From NCBI GenBank assembly GCA_007570785.1, contig ML664161.1, positions 3,136,919 through 3,200,918 of the forward strand: a stretch of 64,000 nt of DNA, read 5' to 3'. The position numbers and the translations under genes were made by a program. Below, piece by piece: positions 11,479 through 22,077 of the stretch. Source of the stretch: Antilocapra americana. Lineage: Eukaryota; Chordata; Mammalia; Artiodactyla; Antilocapridae. Below the pieces are notes generated by a model. That model did no database searches, had not been told where the DNA came from, and saw only the letters and a program-made list of their open reading frames with translations. The first letter of the stretch is position 1. Every line of letters starts with the position of its first letter.

Positions 11479-12337
11479 ACTGGTCCTAAATATTGCTGAT
11501 AACATGAGAATGAAGCAAAAATAAATGAATAAGTGAAATAACAAAATTTCTAAAAGAATAATCAATTTCTAAGTGAAATGAAACCATTAATGTTTTCTAG
11601 AAAATGTTCTATTTATTGAAAGAAAAGTGAGTCAAAAATGAATTGAAGGGTAAAGAAAACAACCTCTGGAATAGATGACATTGCCACTGACATAATAAAT
11701 GACAAGGAAGGTTATCAAAACAATTCAGAGCCTGTACTAAGATGAACAAGGTGTTAGTCAGAAGCAATGATGCAATAATTCTTCTGCCACAAAGAGAACA
11801 CCAAATTAATCCCTGATTGATTAATTTTTTGCTATAATACATTTTAAAATGAGTAATTAAGCAATGTTAAAATGAGTTTATTTCTCATAACAGCACTAAA
11901 ATGTTAGTTCATATTTTTCCTAAGAGAAAGAATAACTGAGAGTGGGTGTTCAGTAGTGTTCTTTTGGAGATCGGTCAAGTTATAAAGAAAAGGGATAACC
12001 TCAATTTCTAAAAGTTTTGATCCAAATACCTCTATTTTAAACCATAATGTTATTTAGTGTCATCCCACATCCCTTCTGAGAGGAATCTATGAATTCCCCT
12101 TTGTATCAAATACTGTCTCAATTAATGCCAATTCACCAATGCTGCATTGATTTTTTTTGTTGAAACGTGTATAGCTGCTGTTATAATTAATACAGTGCAC
12201 TTAGTATAAAATGTTTAGTTTATTGATGTGATATTTGAGTTCATGAACAATGAAAATAAAATCCTATTACCCAAGAGTCCACAAACATATTTTCCACTAA
12301 AAAATATTTTTAAAATACTGAGGAACTATTCAATTTT
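11479..12337. other. AT-rich non-coding DNA, nothing recognised
   Basis: No repeat or gene recognised. Confidence 0.5.
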
Positions 12338-12552
12338 GGGGCTTCCCCAGTGGCTCGGTGGTAAAGAATCTACCTACAATGAAGGAGATATAGGAGATGT
12401 GGGTTCAGTCCCTGGGTCAGGAAGATCCCCTGGAGGAGGGAATGCTACCCACTACAGTATTCTTGCCTGGGAAATGCCATGGACAGAGGAGCCTGGTGGG
12501 CTACAGTCAATAGAGTTGCAAAGAGTGGTACATGACTGAACACACACACATA
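12338..12552 (+). mobile_element. Full-length Bov-tA SINE with (CA)n tail
   Basis: Complete forward Bov-tA from GGGGCTTCCCCAGTGGCTC through the conserved CAGTATTCTTGCC block to CATGACTGAACACACACACA. The short CA repeat tail is usual for this family. Confidence 0.95.
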
Positions 12553-12694
12553 CATCCATTTTTTATCTGTCTTAGCTCTTGGTTTTCTCTGCACTTTATA
12601 TTAATGTGGACAAATCTTGTTGACTATTAAAATGACCATAATTAAAATTTTGCATTCTTTAATATTCAGACTGTATTAAATCTTTTGCATACAT

Positions 12695-13007
12695 TATGAC
12701 CTCTTCCCGTAGAACCTAAGTGACTCCGTCTTAAAAAAGGAGCCGCCATCTTGTAATAAAGGGCAAACACCCAAGTTCTATCAGGAACTAAGGTGCGAAA
12801 AGTCCACCAATCGCTGTTTCAAAAACCCCTGACCCCACCCCGCAAACTATAAAAATGCCTATTTGCTGTTACTCGGGGCTTTTTTACCTAAGCCGCTGCG
12901 TCGGTGTGGGTGGAAGCCCCTGCTCGAGCTTGAATAAAAGACCCTCGTGTGTTTACAGCGGAATCGGCTCCTGAGGTGGTCTTTGGGGAATCTATAATCT
13001 GGGCACA
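12695..13007 (+). mobile_element. Solo class I ERV LTR, CpG-rich, target duplication ACAT
   Basis: A 313-base LTR. It has a TATA box TATAAAAA at 12848-12855 and a poly(A) signal AATAAA at 12933-12938, and it ends CTGGGCACA. ACAT stands at 12691-12694 and 13008-13011. The first bases read TATGACC, probably a decayed TGTGACC. I count 14 CpG dinucleotides, far above the surrounding DNA. This suggests little CpG decay and thus a young insertion. No internal sequence remains. Confidence 0.8.
12848..12938 (+). promoter_or_regulatory. LTR promoter and poly(A) signal
   Basis: TATAAAAA at 12848 and AATAAA at 12933 lie 85 bases apart, the arrangement expected for a U3 promoter, a short R and its polyadenylation signal. 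Activity cannot be judged from sequence. Confidence 0.6.
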
Positions 13008-13041
13008 ACATTCCTTGAGGTTGATTCTATTCTTATCTTCA

Positions 13042-13512
13042 TGTGAAATGAGAATATCTCCTACCATATTAATAAGCAGGAAATGCCACAGCCAGCAACA
13101 ATTTCTGGTCTCCAAATGTGAATGAGAGCTCCCAAAACTGTGATCCAGCAGATGCTACCACCCCCCACAGTGATTGCTGAGGAGCTGGGGAATTGTAAAA
13201 TGCAAGGTGAACAGGGAAACAGGATTGGCCGCAGATAGCTGAGGTTGCATATGAAAGGAGTGAATTGGGTAAGCCCAAAGGCTTGCATCTTCCCATACAT
13301 AGAATGCTAAATTCCTTAACTTGATACCTCATTTTTGGATGTTCAGACTGCCTTCTCTCTTTGTTACAAATTTGTATATATCCTGACTCTCTCCTGCCTC
13401 TTTGGAGCAGTTTTCTTGGAGCTACTGAGATCCTGTCTCCTGGGCTCTGAGTTCTTAAGTCTTCCCATCAAATAAATTACTTTCACTTTGCGACTATATT
13501 TTTTAGTCAACG
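13042..13512 (+). mobile_element. Solo class I ERV LTR with target duplication TTCA
   Basis: Starts TGTGAAATGAG and ends AGTCAACG (a CA end mutated to CG). TTCA flanks it at 13038-13041 and 13513-13516. The 3' third has the class I LTR-like 'GGAGCTACTGAGATCCTGTCTCCTGGGC' organisation and a poly(A) signal at 13471-13476. Its first eight bases equal those of the LTR at 2657, so the two may share a family. It lies 34 bases after the preceding LTR. Confidence 0.75.
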
Positions 13513-13683
13513 TTCATTTTAAGAGTGAGAAAGCTGAGAAAGCTGAGGTTTAGAAGTATTTGACTTTTATTATGTGGCACAAAAGTCATAAGCTAACACT
13601 CAAATTGGCAATCTGATACTAGAGTCCATAATTTAGATAACTCAAATCGCTATTGATTAATGTACAATGGAATACAAAGTTAA

Positions 13684-13882
13684 GGCTTCCCAGGTGGCGC
13701 TAGTGGTAAAGAACCCATCTGCCAATGCAGGAGACATGAGATGTGAGTTCAGTCCCTGGGTGGGGATGATCCCCTGAAGGAGGGCATGGCAACTTCTCCA
13801 GTATTTTTGCCTGGAGAATCCCATGGACAGAGGAGTCTGGAGGGCTATAATCCATAGGGTTACACAGAGTCAGACAAGACTG
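13684..13882 (+). mobile_element. Bov-tA SINE
   Basis: Forward Bov-tA of the variant with GACATGAGATG in the head. It runs from GGCTTCCCAGGTGGC to CAGACAAGACTG. Confidence 0.93.
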
Positions 13883-14694
13883 TTGCCTCTACAATCTTCT
13901 GGAGGGACAACCAGAAAATAGTTGGCCCTTGGGAGGGAAATACTGTATAATATCCAGCCCCTCTAGATAGTCAGGTCTTCATCTTCCATGTTTCCTAAAA
14001 CATGTGCAACATCAGCATCTCTCAGTGAATCTGCTAGGGTGGGTGACAGGCAGAATATGTCTTCTAGAAGTCCATCTGTTGGCATCCCTTAAAAGGCACT
14101 TGGGTTTCCAGGGATAATGTTTGCCACTTTGGGAGTTAGCCCTGCAGGCCGTTTGGACCCAAACCCTTATCACCCTTCTCCCAAAGTTACAAACATACCC
14201 CCGGATCAAATCTCCCCTCCATTTGTATGGAACATCTGGTCTGTTGCCTCTTACCAATTTGTTCTTAAGCCAACTACTAACTCCTACAACCAAGACCCTG
14301 CCCCCTTGTAGGCAACATTGCTCCACTCAGCCCATTATTAAAATTCTTTAATGCACCTAACAGGGCCAGATAACCCACTCCTTTGTCACTACTACTGTTG
14401 TTACCTAAAGTGGGTCTATGACAATGAAATGTTTACTATTGGTGACACCCTAACCTGTTCTTATGGAGGACTAGGGGAAGAAATCAGTAACTAACAATAG
14501 AGCAGTAAGAGGATAAGGCTTATGACTGTTTCACCAGATTTCCAGTCTCAGGGCACAGGCTGGGATTGCTTTACATCATGGTATCTATTCCCATCTGTGG
14601 TGAGCAAACTGGCAATAAATTAAAATTACAACCCCTCAATGCTACCCAGTACTGGTCACATTGGAAACCTTGGGGATGCCTATCTTCAGTCTGA
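13883..14694 (+). other. Unresolved block upstream of the ERV gag remnant
   Basis: Less AT-rich than the surrounding unique DNA and in line with the retroviral relic that follows. It may be ERV internal sequence, but I see no motif that fixes it as leader, gag or env. Open frames of 64-104 codons lie on both strands at 14012-14351. None has a recognisable domain. Confidence 0.35.
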
Positions 14695-14912
14695 GGGTCC
14701 CAGGAGGTCAACCTGCCTTGACCTGCCTAGGGATCTGGTCCTTGAAATGTTGTCACACCCCAACCTGCTCGGGGATCTACCAGTTCAGGGGTCCCAGGAG
14801 GTTGTCACGCCTTGACCTGCCTGGGGATTGGATCTCCAGGAGGCTGTCATGCCTCAGCTTGCCTGGGAATCTGCACCCTGACCTGGGAACGCCTGGCTCT
14901 CAGGTTGCAATG
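14695..14912 (+). repeat. GC-rich minisatellite, about four units of 45-55 bp
   Basis: Four degenerate units share the pattern CCCAGGAGG...TGCCTTGACCTGCCTGGGGAT. They start near 14695, 14750, 14792 and 14838. They sit just before the gag-like frame, so they may have expanded inside the old retroviral leader or gag. Confidence 0.75.
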
Positions 14913-14964
14913 GTACTGGGTAGGATAAGCTTCAGAAAGATTCACCCCCTAAGGAAGTCCACCC

Positions 14965-15500
14965 ATGGAACTAGAAGGAAGCATGTTACTTGTGGGACTG
15001 TGCCCAGTCTCAGCAGTAACTCAGGAGCCCATTGAGAACCCCATTGCCTTTCTGGAAAGGCTAAAATGCACCCTCCAAAAGTTTAACAATCTGGACTTAG
15101 ATTCTTATGAGGGACAAATGATTTTAAAGGACAAAATTCCTGTCCCAATGTGCATCAAACAACAGGATAAAGTTACAAGAGCTACAGCAGCAAGACGCTG
15201 CTATCTCTTTAGCTGAGATGGTCCAGACAGCCACCAATACCTTTTATAACAGAGAATAGAAGAAGGAGGCCAAGGCCCAGGAGAGGAGAAAAGGAAAGAG
15301 ACAAGGCATGCCCAGATGCTGGCTGCCCTCCAGGGAAGCCCTATTGCAAACCCTGAGTCCTTGAAGAACAAGGCACAAGGCAAATGCCATGACAGGCGGG
15401 GCATTGGGCCAAGGAGTGTCCAAACTGTGACACGTCTCCTAAAATGGCTTGCTATAAATGACATCAACTGGGACATTGGGTAGCACTTTGCCCTTGGGCC
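14965..15500 (+). pseudogene. ERV gag relic: capsid end and nucleocapsid
   Basis: The 83-codon frame at 14965-15216 contains ENPIAFLERLK (residues 24-34), a capsid-end signature of gammaretrovirus-like Gag. After a frame break, two zinc-knuckle-like sequences follow at about 15380-15500. The first is split by a frameshift. The second reads CYK-stop-HQLGHWVALC, in which the second zinc-binding cysteine codon is a TGA stop (15459-15461). Two knuckles occur in several class I ERV groups. Gag structures the virion and packages RNA. This copy cannot encode an intact protein. Confidence 0.7.
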
Positions 15501-15639
15501 CCGAGAGCCTCAAGGTCAAGTGCCAAGCCTTCCCTCGTGATGGTTCAACAGGACTGAAGTGGCCCACTCCAGCCAGCCCACTTGTCACAGATAACCATCA
15601 CGGGGTTGGAGCCAAGGGTGCAACTGGATGTGGAGGTAG

Positions 15640-15895
15640 GTCCAGGAATTTCTTGGTTGACACGGGGGCTACCTACTGTGTCCTGACCTCTGACTTTGGA
15701 GCCTTCTCCTCCCAAACCTGTACCATGTTGGGGGCTACAGAAAAAACAATTACAAAAAGATTCACCTGAGCACTTTGTTGCTGGGATGGACAAATATTTT
15801 CCCACCAGTTTCTAGTGGACCCTGACTGTCCTCCTCCCTTACTGGGAAGAAATATCTCCCTGCCTTCAGCCCTGATAGAAGATGATTTAAAACTC
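15640..15895 (+). pseudogene. ERV protease relic
   Basis: The 103-codon frame at 15458-15769 contains LVDTGA (residues 66-71), the catalytic motif of retroviral aspartic protease, within FLVDTGATYCVL. The frame ends in TGA at 15767-15769. The C-terminal LLGRN-like stretch, which matches the end of retroviral protease domains, continues downstream near 15840. The DTGA active site survives, but the stop truncates the domain. Confidence 0.75.
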
Positions 15896-15966
15896 TCTTT
15901 GGGGGGAAAAACTAACTATTCTACCAGCGACCAAGTGCAACAACTCCTAAACGGGAGAGGCCATTT

Positions 15967-16389
15967 ATGAATGTCCAAACAAAGAATCCTCAGATATCAA
16001 CTAAAAATTCAGGCCTCACTATATCCCCTTGTGAGATTCTTAACCCAGCCTCCCTTCTGCCTACCCCCAAGGGCTCTCTCCCCTTTCGTTCTTGCCTAGA
16101 AACCTTGAACCACTGGACGAAATCCCGAGAGGGATTGTTGGAAGATCCTCTGACCAATCCTGAGGAAATCTGGTATATTGATGGAAGTACCTTTGTCTTG
16201 GATAGAAAAAGAAGAGCCAAATATGCAGTAGTCTCCAATTTTCAGACCATAGAGGCTAAACCTTTGCCACCAGGTCAACAAGCTGCAACATGCAGTGCCA
16301 GTTCAACAAGGATATATAAAACTACAGCCAACCATGGAAAATATCACTCACCCTTAGATGTGCACTGTTATAAGGGCTCTGATGCCTGA
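15967..16389 (+). pseudogene. ERV pol relic: RT connection and start of RNase H
   Basis: A 140-codon frame. Residues 15-75 match the gammaretrovirus-like connection region leading into RNase H. YIDGS at 70-74 supplies the first catalytic Asp, and IEAKPLPPG follows. The whole RT palm, including the YxDD motif, is absent between the protease and this segment. The rest of RNase H, integrase and env are also missing. The element is therefore internally deleted at two or more places. Confidence 0.72.
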
Positions 16390-16498
16390 GACTAGCAAGA
16401 GGAGGGGGTCCAGTGCCACTCTCCATCACATTTCAGCAGGAGGCAGCCAGAAAGACCTCAATGCCCCTATTCCCAAAGAATTGGGCATCCCATCTCTT

Positions 16499-16508
16499 GA
16501 GGGGAGAA
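16499..16508 (+). promoter_or_regulatory. Retroviral polypurine tract
   Basis: GAGGGGAGAA abuts the LTR start TGTTAAG with no gap. This is the position and composition of the plus-strand primer in retroviruses, and it confirms that the downstream LTR is the 3' LTR of this relic. Confidence 0.75.
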
Positions 16509-17002
16509 TGTTAAGTAGTTAGAATAGGAAAAAAAGAGTCCAGAATGGTAGTGGCTAAAAGACAAGGAAGGGAAAAGCCTGTGAAAATAAAACAAAGGAA
16601 GGTCTGAGAACTGGAGTGAGGACCTCAGGTAGAACAAACAGCACTCCTGATTAGCCCAATTTACATAGGGTGGGCTCAGGGGGAGGAGAAAAAAACAAAA
16701 AGAGGAGCCAAAAGGCCAGGGGTCTCTCTCATTCGCATGCTCTCTCTCTTCTCTTCTTGCTTTTTGTGTTGGCATGCCGTCACGCCTCGAGGATGTATTT
16801 TCCTTTAGTTTCTAAATAAAACTGAGCTGTAACAAGGAGCTGTAACATCAATCTGTCCAAGAGCTGTAACATTGATCTGTCCAAGAGCTGAGACAATGTG
16901 TTTGAGAGCTGTGACATGCCGAGTTCATTAACATCTGTCCCTTCAAATTTTTGTTGTGATGAGACAGAACCGAAGAAATTGAACACTCCCCTGACAATAT
17001 CA
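16509..17002 (+). mobile_element. 3' LTR of the class I ERV relic
   Basis: About 490 bases, from TGTTAAGTAGTTAGAATAGG to CTGACAATATCA. A poly(A) signal lies at 16815-16820. It is clearly homologous along its whole length to the LTR at 30902-31400, including the shared GGTTGGCATGCCGTCAC-like block. The part after the poly(A) signal carries short GAGCTGTAACA-type repeats (16823-16918). No matching 5' LTR is present upstream. Confidence 0.85.
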
Positions 17003-18608
17003 ACTTTTATTTCAGGTAAAATGTTTATATGAATATAATGCCTGTTTTTCAGAAAGCTTCTGAATACTTTAGTACCCCTAGCGAAATTTATTTTTTCTAT
17101 TTTAATTGTTTTTACTATTTGAATTTTCCTCTAAATTTTACACATATTTGTTTCTCATTTTGAAAAATTTCAAACATATATAAAAGTAAACAAGAATATA
17201 ATGAACCCATATTTGTTATCACTCAGCTTCACTAATTATTAACATTAGTCAATATTTATCACCCACAATATTTTAGTATGTCTAAAAGAGAAGAATTATG
17301 TTTGAAAATATAGCTATATACTGACTATGCATATCACATAATTTTTATTACTGAATTCTTTATTCTTATTTCTTTTTCTTAATGCTTTTTTTTTTTTTTA
17401 GACTAGATTAAGTGTTAAGCTGTATGTAGGCACATCTTCTTGGCACTTTTTCATTTCTAATTTTTATGAGATATTGTTTTCCTGAAATTCCAAGATAGAG
17501 AGATGTGAGGACAGTTTTTCAGGCTTATTAGTGCAATAGCTCCTTCATCTCTTTACTTTCAACTCTCAGCAGTTTTTCCTGTTCATGAGGTTTTGTTAAG
17601 GGTGGATATTTTAGTTTAAGGAATTTATGGGAGCCAGCATTCTTCAGCCTTTTCAGTACTTACCATGAATCCATGAACAGGGGCACAAGATTCCCTTCCA
17701 CTTTTATACCCTGTTGTCCTTTTAAATACCCCAAAACAATTTTCTAGAATGCATTTGTTGGCAATTTGTTAGTTCTCCTCTTCTTGGACTTGTCAGATGC
17801 CCTTTGCTTCTATCTGCTACTTTCTTATAGATTCTATTATTTATAGGCTTGAAGCTGTGATTTTTCCCTACACACTTACATTTGTGGACTACTAAACATT
17901 TATACATGGTACTATGGCAAAATCTTCATATATTTTTGGTTTTGTTAGCCTTGTCCTACTATCATCTTCCACTGATTTCTTATTTCAAACAAACTCTTGA
18001 ATTGTAGTTTGGTTGAACATGAAATTTAGATGGTTAGGTTTTCCTTTGGTTTGTTTCTCTGGTCTCAGGATTTTGAAGATATTATTCCACTGTTTTCTGG
18101 TGTTTATTGTTGTTAGTGAGAAGAGTATCAGCTCTTGAGTTGTTATAATTGTATTTGTTCAATAATTAATAATGAGGTTAAAAAGGGACACAAAAATATC
18201 CTATCACAGGTAGAGTTTCATTCAACGATTTGATGGATTGTTCATTTAAATTTTCACATATTTATATTTTCTTTTTTGTTGAAAAAAAATTGTATTTCTT
18301 CAGATATGACATGTCTGGTAATAAATGTGATGTATCTCAGGAAAAATCATATGATGCATTCAGAAGGTTTGGAATTAGAAGTTGGAGGTAAATTTTTGTC
18401 TCTACCATTAATTAATCAGATCATTTTAAAATATTTCATTTAAATATTTTTCTTAGGATATTATATCTTTTATGGGGACTAATAATGCACTGCCCTTGCT
18501 TTGTAGAGCATTTGGAAATACAAAATCAAATTTTAATATGTACAGAGAAGAAAATTGCTCTATGAATTTGAACATTATTTGACCATTATCATTTTTTGTA
18601 ATACTATT
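17003..18608. other. AT-rich DNA with possible ancient L1 3'-end traces
   Basis: Around 17150-17290 a stretch with TTTCAAACATATATAAAAGT and TCACTCAGCTTCACTAATTA resembles the 3' end of old L1M elements. A stretch at 18055-18130 (GATATTATTCCACTGTTTTCTGG) also resembles an old LINE end. Both are strongly diverged. No gene seen. Confidence 0.35.
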
Positions 18609-18617
18609 ACAAAATAG

Positions 18618-18955
18618 CACTTTGGCTGTACTCAGTCTTCATTGCTGCATGTTTTTATTTTTCTCCCCCCTCTAATTGCAGCAAGAAGGGGCTACTTTCT
18701 AGTGGCAGTGCTTTGGCTTCTCATTTCAGTGGCTTCTTTTGTTGCAGAGTATAGGCCCTACGGTGTTCGAACTTCAGCAGCTGTGGCTCATGGATTCAGT
18801 AGTTGTGGCTCCTCAACTCTAAAGCACAGGCTCAATAGTTGTGGTGCACAGGCTTAGTTGCTCCACAGTGTGTAGGATCTTCCCAAATCAGGGATCAAAT
18901 ATGTGTCTCTGCATTGGCAGGCAGATTCTTTATCGCTGAGCCACCAGGGAAGCAC
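18618..18955 (-). mobile_element. CHR-2-type cetartiodactyl SINE
   Basis: Reverse complement of the CHR SINE shared by ruminants, hippos and whales. The tRNA-like head (reverse of CTTCCCTGGTGGCTCAG) is at the right. The repeated CAGTAGTTGTGG-type blocks fill the middle and the TTGGCTGTACTCAGTCTTC end is at the left. ACAAAATAG at 18609-18617 and 18956-18964 is the target duplication. It predates the Bov-tA copies. Confidence 0.85.
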
Positions 18956-18964
18956 ACAAAATAG

Positions 18965-19687
18965 TATTTTTATAAGACAAAATTGTATGAAGCTTACCTA
19001 AATATAAATTTAATAGCTATAATTGTATGTACAAATGTATACATAGACACATTTAAAATATAAGTCCCAAAATATAGCTTTTTCAGTATCAGATAATTCG
19101 TAGGATAAAAGTGGCATGTTTTGATTGGACACTATTTGACATTAATGTGATATGTCTCCAACCATGTTATGTATTCATAAATACATAGGAAAATGCATAG
19201 GAAAAACAGCACAGAGAGCAATTCTACAGATTAAAATACATTATTTTTTAGAGGAATAAAATGTAAAAGCTATATAGTATTGCTTAATTTATTACAGCAG
19301 AAGTTAGCATAAAAATAAAAGTATCATCATACTTATATTACAAATGTTTTATTTCCAGAGTCAGTTCTTAAGGGACTCATAAAACAACCAATCATGTTTC
19401 CATTAAAATGTAAGATGATATGTTTTATTTAAAATTGCTTTAGGAACAATCATGGGAAGTTTCACTAAAATGAGAAATGGTTATGAAAATATTCCTTTTA
19501 TTTCTTATTTATCAATTGAAGAATTTATTCACAGTGTTAACCTGGAAGAGGATTTGACAACTTCTTTTTTATTCCCTTTATAGCAACACATTATCAATCA
19601 TGTATGAATGAGACAACAATTCTTTTTAAAATCTAGCTAGCCATATAAAGTATACTTCAACAAAAAATTAAGAAATAATAATATATT
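18965..19687. other. AT-rich non-coding DNA, nothing recognised
   Basis: No repeat or gene recognised. Confidence 0.5.
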
Positions 19688-19892
19688 GTGCTTAGTCGCT
19701 CAGTTGTGTCCAACTCTCTGCAACCCTGTGGACTGTAGCCCACCAGATTCCTTTGTCCATGGGGATTCTCCAGGCAAGAATATTGGAGTGGATTGCCATG
19801 CCTTCCTCCAGGGGATCTTCCCAACCCAGGGATAGAACCCAGGTCTCCCGCATTGCAGGTAGATTCTCTACCAGCTGAGCTACCAGGGAAGA
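19688..19892 (-). mobile_element. Bov-tA SINE
   Basis: Well-preserved reverse Bov-tA, from GTGCTTAGTCGCTCAG to the head ending CTACCAGGGAAG. It is followed by an A-rich stretch. Confidence 0.95.
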
Positions 19893-20370
19893 CATAAAAA
19901 AAAAAAATAATATTCAATAATTTACACTAAATCTCATGTAGATGTATTGCTTGTGACCAAAAAAAAAAAAAATACATGGGATATATCATTATGATCACTT
20001 TTGCTAACTAGAGTGAAACAGAAATATTCATTATAAATTTTTTTAATCATCAAGTTCATGAAGAAGGAAAACCTTAGTTCAAGCTTTATCTTTTTAAGAC
20101 AAATTACCATCTTTTTACCTTCTCAGTGAGTTTTTGGTTAGCCATCCTCAAAATACACCAAACACACACTCTCTTCTGCTGGTTACCATGACGCTTTGAA
20201 TCTGAACCCAGAGTTCAATATGTTAGTTTCAATTTGGTTAATTAGAACATTATTTCTAGAAACATGGCTTTTGGCGGGGAAAGGGGTAAAAAAGCACGCT
20301 TAGAGAACAGAATGTTGTGTACGTATATGCATGAATGTACGCATTTTAAAATTACTTCTTTTCTACTTAT
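19893..20370. other. AT-rich non-coding DNA, nothing recognised
   Basis: A run near 19961 and no recognised element. Confidence 0.5.
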
Positions 20371-20593
20371 CAATTCAGTTCAATTGCTCAGGTCATGTCC
20401 AACTCTTTGCAACACCATGGATTGCATGACAGGCTTCCTTGTCCATCACCAACATCAGGGTCTTTTCTAATGAGTCAATTCTTTGCCTCAAGTGGCCAAA
20501 ACATTGGAACTTCACCCTCAGCATCACCTTCCAATGAATATTCAGGATTGATTTTTTCTAGAATCAACCATTTTGATCTCCTTGCAGTCCAAG
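20371..20593 (-). mobile_element. BovB LINE 3' end, reverse, internally deleted
   Basis: Begins with the reversed BovB 3' terminus (TTCAGTTCAATTGCTCAG) and reaches the CTCCTTGCAGTCCAAG block. About 100 bases present in other copies in this window (compare 24090-24190) are missing where CATCACCAAC is joined to ATCAGGGTC. Confidence 0.85.
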
Positions 20594-20805
20594 CTGACTC
20601 AGGAAAAGACTCTGATGCTTGGAAAGATGAAAGCCAGAAGAAGAAAGGGGCAACAGAAGATGAGATGATTGGAAGGCATCATTGACTCAACAGACATGAG
20701 TTTGAGCAAACTCCAGGAGCTTGTGAAGGACAGGGAAGCCTGGTGTGCTGCAGTTCATGAGGTTGCAAAGAGTCAGACATGACTGAGTGACTGAACAACA
20801 ACAAC
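20594..20805 (+). mobile_element. BovB LINE 3' end, forward
   Basis: Sense BovB 3' end from CTGACTCAGGAAAAGAC to GAGTGACTGAACAACAACAAC. It abuts the preceding reverse copy with no spacer, so the two 5'-truncated ends meet and both 3' ends point outward. Confidence 0.88.
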
Positions 20806-20934
20806 ATTCTTTCTCAAGAAGCCTTCATGATTCTGACTGAATTTTTCTCTCTTCATGAAATTTCACCCATTTAGTGAGTTAATGCCCAGGATCCTTTCAG
20901 GAGGTTGAGGTCAAATGATTTTTATAATGATACT

Positions 20935-21265
20935 AAGGAGATCCAACCAGTCCATCCTAAAGGAGATCAGTCCTGGGTATTTATTGGAAGGACTGATGTT
21001 GAAGCTGAAACTCCAATACTTTGGCCACCTGATGTGAAGAGCTGAAAAAACTCATTGGAAAAGACAGTGTTGCTGGGAAGGATTGGGGGCAGGAGGAGAA
21101 GGGGACGACAGAAGATGAGATGGCTGGATGGCATCACCAACTCGATGGACATGGGTTTGGGTGGACTCTGGGAGTTGGTGATAAACAGGGAAGCCTGGCA
21201 TGCTGCAATTCATGAGGTTGCATAGAGTCGGACACGACTGAGCGACTGAACTGAACTGAACTGAA
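20935..21265 (+). mobile_element. BovB LINE 3' end, 5'-truncated
   Basis: Sense BovB 3' end of about 330 bases, from AAGGAGATCCAACCAGTCC to GAGCGACTGAACTGAACTGAA. The (AACTG)n tail is characteristic of BovB. Confidence 0.93.
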
Positions 21266-21697
21266 GTGTTATTTGTCATTTGTTACTTTGAAACCTTCAA
21301 AAATGCACAGCGGATTTTTCCAGAGGCTGCATATCTGATATAACAGCAAATGTTACATCATTAAGCCAAATGTGAAAGAGTTTGGGTAAAATGTAAAACA
21401 GTAACTTTCTTATTAGTATGTTTTTTGTTTGTTTTGGAAATAATGTTATTTTATAAAATATATTTAAATAGTTAAATATATATTTATTTTGTTATTTTAA
21501 ATGATAATTCTTTTCAAATATCTCATTTAAATGAATATCTATGTAAATTTGTAACAATTTTATTCCACATAAACAAAATTTCTTTGAGATTTCAAAGTTT
21601 TAAGAGCTTTAAGTTTCCTGAAATTAAAACATTTGAGAATCACTACTTTTGAAACTTATCTGAGAACTAAGTCATCCCATAAACTAATTAAAATTTG
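21266..21697. other. AT-rich non-coding DNA, nothing recognised
   Basis: No repeat or gene recognised. Confidence 0.5.
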
Positions 21698-21895
21698 GGA
21701 GTTTCCTTTTTGACTCAGACAGTAAAGAATCTGCCTGCAATGCAGGAGACCTGGGTTCGATCCCTGGTTTGGGAAGATCTCCTGGAGAAGGGAATGGCAA
21801 CCCACTCCAGTATTCTTGCCTGGAGAATTCCATGGATGAGCCTGGCAAGCTATAGTCCATGGTGCCACGAAGAGTTGGACATGACTGAGTGACAT
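21698..21895 (+). mobile_element. Bov-tA SINE
   Basis: Forward Bov-tA with a well-preserved B-box-like GGTTCGATCC and the CCACTCCAGTATTCTTGCC block. The head is diverged. Confidence 0.93.
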
Positions 21896-22077
21896 ATTAT
21901 TTGATAGAGGATAATTATTTTATTTCCCTGATTAAATTTTAATTTTATAATGCAGCTTCAGAGCTAGAAGACAGAACTGTTCTGTCTTTAAAAATAAAAT
22001 AAAATTGGAAATACACAAAATTGGAAATAAAATTGGAAACCAAGTCTCCAAATCTTTTTTTTCCTGTTCATAATTAT

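Noticed and set aside
12228..12539. 103-codon open frame on the + strand
   Set aside because: Its second half is translated Bov-tA (the usual EPGGLQS-like read of the SINE) and the first half is AT-rich unique DNA.
12695..13512. Two LTRs 34 bp apart read as the 5' and 3' LTR of a deleted provirus
   Set aside because: Their sequences differ and each has its own target duplication (ACAT and TTCA).
13042..17002. LTR at 13042 as 5' LTR of the gag-pro-pol relic
   Set aside because: It does not resemble the 3' LTR at 16509; no primer-binding site follows it.
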